Origin: Gammaproteobacteria bacterium
Lineage (GTDB): Bacteria; Pseudomonadota; Gammaproteobacteria; SZUA-229
DNA: 7,738 nucleotides
Direction of reading: 5' to 3'
NCBI GenBank assembly: GCA_027858635.1
Contig: JAQICG010000315.1
Coordinates: 1 to 7,738, forward strand
Shown: positions 1-4,530 of the stretch, in pieces
Numbering within the stretch: position 1 is the first letter of the stretch
Layout of the letters: every line of letters begins with the position of its first letter
Translations under genes and position numbers: made by a program
The notes under the pieces: generated by a model
Seen by the model: only the letters and a program-made list of their open reading frames with translations
What the model was told of the DNA's origin: nothing
Databases searched by the model: none

Positions 1-14
1 TCTAGAAGTTGCAT

Positions 15-59
15 CTACCGCCCCAACCTGAACACTCATTCCGGTTTGAGTGGAACACT
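15..59. repeat. Two imperfect tandem repeats, possible end of an IS21-like element
   Basis: Two 22-base units (15-36 and 38-59) lie 23 bases apart. Both contain CCG near the left and end in the identical string GAACACT; the centres diverge. IS21-family elements are known to carry several tandem transposase-binding repeats of about this size at their termini, often with a GTGTTCA-like core on one strand, which is what the minus strand shows here. No transposase domain, clear terminal TG/CA boundary or target duplication is visible, so this is at best a relic or the tip of an element lying left of the window. Chance repetition remains possible. Confidence 0.3.
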
Positions 60-71
60 TTTTGCTATTTT

Positions 72-176
72 TCAGAATAGGCGCTCAACATGTTCGAATG
101 GCATTGGGTCTGCCACCTCTAGTCCTGCCTTTACCCATTTTTTGAAGTAGCACGAAAATAAGAAAATCAGGCGCAT
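72..176 (-). CDS. Doubtful 34-residue ORF near the possible IS end
   Basis: On the minus strand an ATG at 176 opens 34 codons ending at TGA (72-74). The product begins MRLIFLFSCYFKKW and ends DPMPFEHVERLF. The second half looks protein-like, with mixed charged and hydrophobic residues, and could be the C-terminal scrap of a larger gene disrupted near the putative IS end. An in-frame stop lies just upstream of the ATG and I see no convincing ribosome binding site. I do not recognise the family. It is either a gene fragment or a chance ORF. Confidence 0.15.
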   Translation of the reverse strand: MRLIFLFSCYFKKWVKAGLEVADPMPFEHVERLF

Positions 177-356
177 AACACATTAATAAAATAGATTTTT
201 TTGAGTGGCTGCACTCTAGTTTTGTTCGGCTTGTTGACAGCGAACTCCTTATGGGTGATCTCATTGATCTTTTGTAAAAAATTCTAAAATAAATTTTTAG
301 ATGCTTTATGACAGCTTATAGCTATCAATAATTTGTTGCATTAATTTGAAATGCTG
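177..356. other. AT-rich intergenic stretch without a recognisable gene
   Basis: This stretch contains only weak signals: a lone TGCACT half-site (210-215), a TTGACA hexamer (234-239) with no acceptable -10 partner at 16-18 bases, and a short all-AT inverted repeat (284-300). I see no coding frame on either strand that reads like protein. Confidence 0.5.
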
Positions 357-384
357 TGCACCAAAGAAGTGCTTATAAGCACCA
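357..384 (+). promoter_or_regulatory. Candidate NtrC enhancer, three half-sites
   Basis: The 17-mer TGCACCAAAGAAGTGCT (357-373) agrees at 13 positions with the NtrC consensus TGCACCAAAATGGTGCA. A further GCACCA follows at 379-384, so the half-sites run GCACC - GTGC - GCACC in alternating orientation. The two same-orientation copies start 21 bases apart, about two helical turns. The right pair also forms a perfect 14-base palindrome, GTGCTTATAAGCAC (369-382). The centre lies about 120 bases upstream of the start predicted from the sigma-54 promoter at 459-474, a normal enhancer distance. Binding by NtrC is inferred. Confidence 0.55.
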
Positions 385-458
385 TCTTTTATCTCATAAC
401 ATAATTTCCAATAAAAATAACATAATAATAACAATAGGTTATAGTAATATTCAGGCTC

Positions 459-474
459 TGGCATGGCTATTGCA
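459..474 (+). promoter_or_regulatory. Sigma-54 (-24/-12) promoter for cynS
   Basis: TGGCATGGCTATTGCA matches the sigma-54 consensus TGGCACG-N4-TTGCW at all defined positions except one (T for C at position 6). The essential GG (460-461) and GC (472-473) have the required spacing. Transcription would start near 485, giving a leader of about 114 bases before cynS. An NtrC-like cluster sits at a suitable distance upstream. The match is strong for a 16-base site, but promoter activity is inferred. Confidence 0.65.
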
Positions 475-598
475 TTTTATGTGGTTAAGCGTATGGAAAT
501 GGTTCTTAAATGAATCATCCGTATTAGTAAATAATTTTAGAGATAACATTTTTAATATCTCTTTAAATATCAAAGTTAAATTTGCAAAGGAATTTATT

Positions 599-1042
599 AT
601 GACTCGCAATGAAGTTACCGAACTGATCATTTTGAAAAAAATGGTTAAACAACTTTCCTGGCCACAACTCGCAGAAGCCATAGGGATGAGTAAAGAATGG
701 ACAACTGCGGCACTACTGGGACAGATGACGCTGACAGCAGATCAGGCCACTACGATCGGGGCACTGCTGGATCTTCCAGCAGATGCAATTTCACAACTAC
801 AAGTGGTTCCTTATAAGGGGTCGCTTTCAACGACGGTACCAACTGATCCATTAATTTATCGTTTTTATGAATTAGTAAATGTATATGGTACGACCTTTAA
901 AGCACTAATTCATGAAGAATTTGGTGATGGGATTATGAGTGCGATAGATTTTAATATGGATCTTAAGCGTGAATCTGATCCTAATGGCGATCGAGTAAAT
1001 ATTGTTATGAGTGGAAAGTTTCTCCCATACAAAAGTTACTAA
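599..1042 (+). CDS. cynS: Cyanase (cyanate hydratase)
   Basis: Cyanase catalyses bicarbonate-dependent breakdown of cyanate to carbamate, which decays to ammonia and CO2; it is a cytosolic homodecamer. The 147-residue product has the N-terminal helical, DNA-binding-like domain (about 1-75) and the C-terminal catalytic domain (about 80-147, ending SGKFLPYKSY). The catalytic residues are present with family spacing: Arg88 and Glu91 in YRFYE and Ser114 in GIMSAIDF, equal to E. coli R96, E99 and S122. The frame stays open upstream to 356, but the start at 599 is chosen because AAAGGAA lies 6 bases before it, the length fits the family (about 147-156) and the upstream extension looks non-coding and contains the sigma-54 promoter. 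The FNT gene follows after 134 bases and is probably co-transcribed. Cyanase could detoxify cyanate or supply nitrogen; the promoter favours nitrogen supply. Confidence 0.96.
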   Translation: MTRNEVTELIILKKMVKQLSWPQLAEAIGMSKEWTTAALLGQMTLTADQATTIGALLDLPADAISQLQVVPYKGSLSTTVPTDPLIYRFYELVNVYGTTFKALIHEEFGDGIMSAIDFNMDLKRESDPNGDRVNIVMSGKFLPYKSY

Positions 1043-1120
1043 GGTAGTTATATTTTCAAAAGAATAAGTATGTATATGTAGTATGAGCATAGTAATTGTG
1101 CTGCTGCAAAGAAGTTAAAT

Positions 1121-1142
1121 AGTGAACACTAATCAATTAGTG
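1121..1142. promoter_or_regulatory. Nested inverted repeats between cynS and the FNT gene
   Basis: CACTAAT-CA-ATTAGTG (1127-1142) is a 7-bp perfect inverted repeat with a 2-base centre. It overlaps AGTG-AA-CACT (1121-1130), so AGTG/CACT occurs three times in alternation. The 2-base centre suits a dimeric repressor or activator site better than an RNA hairpin. It lies 35 bases before the FNT start codon, where an operator or a separate control point for that gene could sit. No regulator can be assigned. Confidence 0.3.
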
Positions 1143-1176
1143 CGACACAACATTAAGGTATAACAGGAGAAAAATA

Positions 1177-1986
1177 ATGTCCTACTTAGAGCCCACCGAG
1201 TTTGTCACAAAAATGGTAGACGCGGGTGAATCAAAAATCTATATGTCAGCAAGAGATACGTTAATTCGAGCTTTTATGGCAGGTGCCATATTGGGTCTCG
1301 CAGCAATATTTGCCATAACCGTCGCAGTTAAAACGGGATCACCATTAACTGGTGCAATCCTTTTCCCTGTTGGTTTTATTATGTTGTATTTAATGAAGTT
1401 TGATCTGCTTACAGGCGTATTTACGTTAGTACCGCTTGCTCTTCTTGATAAAAGACCAGGCGTCACAGTTGGCCAGGTACTTCGGAACTGGGGACTTGTC
1501 TTTATCGGTAACTTCGCTGGCGCGCTAACCGTTGCCTTCATGATGTCGTTTATCCTCACCTATGGTTATAGCACTGATGGTGGAGCGCTTGCGGCAAAGG
1601 TGGGAAGTATTGGCGAGTCTAGAACCCTGGGATATAAATCCCATGGCATGGACGGCTGGTTTACGATTTTCATTCGTGGCATGCTATGTAACTGGATGGT
1701 TTCAATGGGTGTTGTCGGTGCCATGATCTCTACATCTGCAAGTGGTAAGATTATGGCAATGTGGATGCCAGTTATGCTCTTCTTCTTTATGGGCTTTGAA
1801 CACTCAATCGTTAATATGTTTTTATTCCCATTCTCTATGATTATGGGTGGTGGCTTTACAATCGGTGATTATCTTCTATGGAATGAGATTCCAACCGTTT
1901 TGGGTAACCTTGTAGGTGGCTTACTATTCGTTGCTCTGCCACTGTATTATACTCACGTAAGAACAAGTCCAAATCGTAAAATTTAA
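1177..1986 (+). CDS. Formate/nitrite transporter (FNT) family channel
   Basis: This 269-residue inner-membrane protein belongs to the FocA/NirC family of pentameric channels for small monovalent anions (formate, nitrite, hydrosulfide). It shows the six hydrophobic segments of the family (about 30-52, 58-88, 104-130, 162-187, 193-222, 236-258). The hallmark GFEHSIVNM places the pore histidine at residue 209. FT at 82-83 fits the conserved threonine of the discontinuous second helix, and RGMLCNW (167-173) matches the family's fourth helix. Length is typical. The ATG at 1177 follows CAGGAG (1164-1169) at good spacing. It lies downstream of cynS on the same strand with no terminator between them, and a strong terminator follows it, so cynS plus this gene form one unit. 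Substrate is not decided by sequence: nitrite is the usual guess, and cyanate is a plausible alternative given its partner. Confidence 0.9.
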   Translation: MSYLEPTEFVTKMVDAGESKIYMSARDTLIRAFMAGAILGLAAIFAITVAVKTGSPLTGAILFPVGFIMLYLMKFDLLTGVFTLVPLALLDKRPGVTVGQVLRNWGLVFIGNFAGALTVAFMMSFILTYGYSTDGGALAAKVGSIGESRTLGYKSHGMDGWFTIFIRGMLCNWMVSMGVVGAMISTSASGKIMAMWMPVMLFFFMGFEHSIVNMFLFPFSMIMGGGFTIGDYLLWNEIPTVLGNLVGGLLFVALPLYYTHVRTSPNRKI

Positions 1987-2009
1987 TATAAAATATAATA
2001 TGGATATTT

Positions 2010-2040
2010 AAAAACACGGCTCTAATAGAGCCGTGTTTTT
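2010..2040 (+). terminator. Intrinsic terminator after the FNT gene
   Basis: ACACGGCTCT (2014-2023), loop AAT and AGAGCCGTGT (2027-2036) form a perfect 10-bp stem with a 3-base loop. It is extended by A/T pairs and followed by TTTT on the plus strand; the mirrored A-run means it could also stop minus-strand transcription. It ends 14 bases before the start codon of the phosphatase/kinase gene, so it separates that gene from the cynS-FNT transcript, or allows only read-through expression. Confidence 0.88.
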
Positions 2041-2054
2041 ATTTATGATAATAA

Positions 2055-3776
2055 ATGCCAAATCAATTAAAAGTATCTGTCGGGCAACATTCTGATAAAG
2101 GCCGCAAGGAAATAAATCAGGATTTTCACGGTGTTTATATACCGCAAGAACCGTTATTGTCTTTAAAAGGTGTGGTCATAGCACTAGCTGACGGTATTAG
2201 TAGTAGCGATGTTAGTCAAATTGCCAGTGAAGTAGCGGTAACAGGATTTTTAGCCGATTATTTTTGCACCTCAGAAGCATGGTCGGTAAAGAAATCAGCA
2301 CAACGTGTTTTGATGGCTACCAACACATGGTTGCATTCACAATCTCAACAAAGCCAGCATCGTTACAATAAAGATCGCGGTTATGTCTGCACTTTTAGTG
2401 CCATGGTGATCAAGTCGAATACTGCGCATATTTTTCATGCCGGTGATGCGCGTATCTATCGTTTACAAAACCATTCTCTAGAGCAATTAACCGAAGATCA
2501 CCGATTATGGATCTCGCAGGAAAAAAGTTATCTGAGTCGTGCGTTGGGAATCAACCCATCACTTGAGATTGATTATTTGTCACTGCAAGTTGAGCAAGGC
2601 GATATTTTTATACTTGTAACCGACGGTACGTATGAATATACCAATGCGGCATTCATTGTTGATGCGATTTATGCGAATAAAAATGATCTTGATGATGCTG
2701 CAAAAAGCATTGTCAATGAAGCATACAAACAAGGCAGTGGAGACAACCTGTCTATTCAGATTGTCCGGGTTGATGAATTGCCTAATCATGATACGAATGA
2801 AATTATTCAGCACATTACCGAGCTACCATTTCCGCCCATGCTTGAGGCCAGGATGGAATTCGATGGCTACAAAATCATCCGTGAAGTACATGCCAGCAGC
2901 AGAAGTCATGTTTATCTCGCTGTGGACAGTGAAGAAAATACGCAAGTAATCCTGAAAACACCATCAGTTGATAAAAGAAATGATCAGGCTTATATGGATA
3001 GATTCTTGATGGAGGAATGGATCGCACGTCGTATCGATAGTCCTTATGTTTTAAAGCCATGCTCGCTCACGCGTAAACGCAACTACCTCTATATAGTGGT
3101 TGAATTTATAGAGGGCCAGACACTGAACCAGTGGATGATCGATAACCCAAATCCGAGTCTGGAAAACGTTCGCAACGTTGTGGAGCAGATTGCCAAAGGT
3201 TTGCGTGCTTTTCATCGTTTGGAAATGTTGCATCAGGATCTACAGCCAAACAATATCATGATTGAGGCAACAGGTATGGTTAAAATTATTGATTTTGGTT
3301 CAACAAGAGTTGCTGGCCTTGCCGAATTAACATCGCCCATTGAGCAAAATACAATGCTCGGAACGGCAGCATATACTGCACCCGAATATTTTCTTGGTGA
3401 AGGTGGTACTACACGATCTGATTTATTTTCTCTTGCGGTGATTACTTATCAAATGTTGTCCGGCAAGTTGCCCTATGGTGCACAAGTCGCAAAATGCAGA
3501 ACAAAGGCCGCGCAAAATAAATTACATTATAATTCTATACTGGATGAGAAACGAGAAATTCCGGTTTGGATTGATGATGTACTCAAAAAGGCATTGCATC
3601 CTAAACCATGCAAACGTTATGAAGAGTTAACCGAGTTTGTTTATGATCTTCGTCATCCAAACGAAGAATTTCTTAATAAGACACGTCCACCACTAATGGA
3701 TCGTAACCCGATTATTTTCTGGAAAAGTGTATCTTTTATCTTGAGCATTATCGTAATTATATTATTGAGCCGATGA
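2055..3776 (+). CDS. PP2C phosphatase / Ser-Thr kinase fusion with C-terminal membrane anchor
   Basis: The N-terminal PP2C-type phosphatase domain (about 5-240) has its metal-binding motifs: RKEINQD (Asp23), ADGIS (Asp46), HAGDARIYR (Asp131), VTDGTYEY (Asp190) and GDNLSI (Asp230). A linker leads to a Hanks-type kinase domain (about 271-535) with Lys301 in VILKT, Glu320/Glu321 in the C helix, the catalytic loop HQDLQPNN (Asp395, Asn400), DFG at 413-415 and APE at 442-444. Residues 553-571 are a hydrophobic helix ending LSR, so both enzymatic domains should face the cytoplasm. Oddities: the loop is HQD instead of HRD, Gln replaces Lys in LKP, and there is no clear GxGxxG loop (EVHASSRSHVYLA), so kinase activity is uncertain while the phosphatase looks intact. 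The ATG at 2055 has no visible Shine-Dalgarno sequence. Similar fusions stand beside nitrate transporters and nirBD in Pseudomonas. The target is unknown; the neighbouring transporters are candidates. Confidence 0.88.
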   Translation: MPNQLKVSVGQHSDKGRKEINQDFHGVYIPQEPLLSLKGVVIALADGISSSDVSQIASEVAVTGFLADYFCTSEAWSVKKSAQRVLMATNTWLHSQSQQSQHRYNKDRGYVCTFSAMVIKSNTAHIFHAGDARIYRLQNHSLEQLTEDHRLWISQEKSYLSRALGINPSLEIDYLSLQVEQGDIFILVTDGTYEYTNAAFIVDAIYANKNDLDDAAKSIVNEAYKQGSGDNLSIQIVRVDELPNHDTNEIIQHITELPFPPMLEARMEFDGYKIIREVHASSRSHVYLAVDSEENTQVILKTPSVDKRNDQAYMDRFLMEEWIARRIDSPYVLKPCSLTRKRNYLYIVVEFIEGQTLNQWMIDNPNPSLENVRNVVEQIAKGLRAFHRLEMLHQDLQPNNIMIEATGMVKIIDFGSTRVAGLAELTSPIEQNTMLGTAAYTAPEYFLGEGGTTRSDLFSLAVITYQMLSGKLPYGAQVAKCRTKAAQNKLHYNSILDEKREIPVWIDDVLKKALHPKPCKRYEELTEFVYDLRHPNEEFLNKTRPPLMDRNPIIFWKSVSFILSIIVIILLSR

Positions 3777-3820
3777 TTGTTTCGCTATGCGAACAGTTGG
3801 GCTCCAGATCGATGCTGTAG

Positions 3821-3949
3821 TTAGATTCCGATTTGTCCTTGAATTTCATGAGAATACTCTTTAAGCAGATTGAAAATATCATCAGATTGGTATTCATCGA
3901 GCAGCGACAAGGCGTAGCAACATGTGATATAGCACAAGGAAAACACCAT
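3821..3949 (-). CDS. Candidate small protein, 42 residues, possibly exported or membrane-bound
   Basis: On the minus strand an ATG at 3949 opens 42 codons ending TAA (3821-3823). The product starts with a hydrophobic, cysteine-containing segment (MVFSLCYITCCYALSLL) and continues with an acidic amphipathic stretch (DEYQSDDIFNLLKEYSHEI). This reads like a signal or membrane segment followed by a helix, unlike the other frames here. The ribosome binding site is weak, an in-frame TGA lies about 12 codons upstream, and no family is recognised. It would be transcribed convergently to the kinase gene. It could be a genuine small gene, the end of a decayed longer gene, or chance. Confidence 0.25.
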   Translation of the reverse strand: MVFSLCYITCCYALSLLDEYQSDDIFNLLKEYSHEIQGQIGI

Positions 3950-4000
3950 AATTGAATACAGCCGCCACTCCCATGCACATGCTCACTTGCAATGAAACTA

Positions 4001-4064
4001 CTCACTGCTCATTTTCATGCTTTATTGATTTTTATGCGTCTGCTTTACACCATAAAGCAGTGAG
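4001..4064. repeat. Two competing inverted repeats
   Basis: CTGCTTTA (4040-4047) and TAAAGCAG (4053-4060) can form an 8-bp hairpin with a 5-base loop. The right arm overlaps AGCAGTGAG (4056-4064), which is instead complementary to CTCACTGCT (4001-4009). The two structures are mutually exclusive. There is no T-run on the plus strand, so this is not a standard terminator for the kinase gene. Confidence 0.3.
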
Positions 4065-4154
4065 CACGAGAAGATAAATAAACAGAAGCAGCCTGAATTA
4101 TGCGCTGAAAGACATTCTATTTTTAGCGTTCCATTCGCAGTAATACGCAATCAA

Positions 4155-4171
4155 CGAATCAGTTTGGTGCA
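4155..4171 (+). promoter_or_regulatory. Distal NtrC-like half-site upstream of nrtA
   Basis: TTTGGTGCA (4163-4171) matches the right half of the NtrC consensus; the left half of the 17-mer is poor. It lies about 255 bases before the predicted nrtA transcription start, within the reach of enhancer-type activators. As a single half-site it is weak evidence alone. Confidence 0.25.
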
Positions 4172-4203
4172 ATCTGAGTAATAACATTTACTCCGGCTGC
4201 ACA

Positions 4204-4259
4204 TATTTGCGCTGGGAAACAATTTCACTATTGCAGAGCGCATCAATATGGCGCAAATA
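4204..4259. repeat. Spaced 9-bp inverted repeat
   Basis: TATTTGCGC (4204-4212) and GCGCAAATA (4251-4259) are exact reverse complements separated by 38 bases. The arms are 47 bases apart centre to centre. This suggests a looped pair of protein sites or the base stem of a folded RNA. Function unknown. Confidence 0.35.
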
Positions 4260-4278
4260 CCAAAGTGAGTCGGCGCTA

Positions 4279-4318
4279 TGCACCAATAGCGCGCGAACAT
4301 GCACGCTTATGGATGCAC
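4279..4318 (+). promoter_or_regulatory. Candidate NtrC enhancer upstream of nrtA
   Basis: TGCACCAATAGCGCGCG (4279-4295) matches the left half of the NtrC consensus fully and the right half partly. Further GCAC copies begin at 4301 and 4315. The first two same-orientation copies are 21 bases apart, the same pitch as in the cynS upstream cluster. The 17-mer is centred about 130 bases before the predicted start from the sigma-54 promoter at 4394-4409. The first half-site also forms the loop of a perfect 7-bp inverted repeat, GCGCTAT (4273-4279) and ATAGCGC (4286-4292). Confidence 0.42.
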
Positions 4319-4393
4319 TTCGGTCGTTTCTTTAGAACGCTTAGTTTAGTAAAACAGTGTCCGAATCAGGGACTTATAAAATTAAATATCTAT

Positions 4394-4409
4394 TGGCACA
4401 GATAGTGCA
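4394..4409 (+). promoter_or_regulatory. Sigma-54 (-24/-12) promoter for nrtA
   Basis: TGGCACAGATAGTGCA matches TGGCACG-N4-TTGCW with two deviations (A for G at position 7, G for T at position 12). The essential GG (4395-4396) and GC (4407-4408) have exact spacing. Start of transcription would be near 4420, giving a leader of about 110 bases. Together with the TGCAC cluster upstream it implies nitrogen-limitation control of the nrt operon. Confidence 0.62.
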
Positions 4410-4445
4410 ATGTAACCGAAACGGATCACTGGAAGGGTGTTCTGA

Positions 4446-4487
4446 ATGTTTACTATGAATTTGTGGCAGACAGCGCAATTTGAGTGA
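4446..4487 (+). CDS. Possible 13-residue leader ORF in the nrtA 5' leader
   Basis: An ATG at 4446 opens MFTMNLWQTAQFE and stops at TGA (4485-4487). A purine-rich GGAAGGG (4431-4437) sits 8 bases upstream, as a ribosome binding site would. It falls inside the leader predicted from the sigma-54 promoter, 43 bases before the nrtA start codon. It could be a translated leader affecting nrtA expression, or chance; no attenuator structure is evident. Confidence 0.2.
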   Translation: MFTMNLWQTAQFE

Positions 4488-4530
4488 CGGACTTGAATAA
4501 GCGGATGTTGTTTTATTTCAGGAGATAAAA

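Noticed and set aside
1..6. TCTAGA at the very start as a cloning boundary
   Set aside because: Another TCTAGA occurs at 1618-1623, so a complete XbaI fragment is excluded and the coincidence carries no biological meaning.
234..262. Sigma-70 promoter from TTGACA at 234-239
   Set aside because: No acceptable -10 hexamer occurs at 16-18 bases.
284..300. CTAAAA / TTTTAG inverted repeat as a terminator
   Set aside because: It is a 6-bp nearly all A-T stem with no upstream gene, expected by chance in this AT-rich stretch.
356..598. N-terminal extension of the cyanase reading frame by 81 codons
   Set aside because: The added residues are unlike any cyanase, the region is AT-rich and carries the sigma-54 promoter, and the ATG at 599 has its own ribosome binding site and gives the family length.
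1994..1999. TATAAT as a -10 box for the kinase gene
   Set aside because: No -35 partner is present and a transcript from it would run straight into the terminator at 2010-2040; the region is simply AT-rich.
3778..3795. Hairpin just after the kinase stop as a terminator
   Set aside because: The stem is short with a bulge and there is no T-run after it.
3757..4005. 82-codon minus-strand frame covering the kinase 3' end
   Set aside because: Its product is low in protein-like character, rich in Cys, Ser and His, and overlaps the kinase C-terminus; the shorter frame at 3821-3949 reads better.
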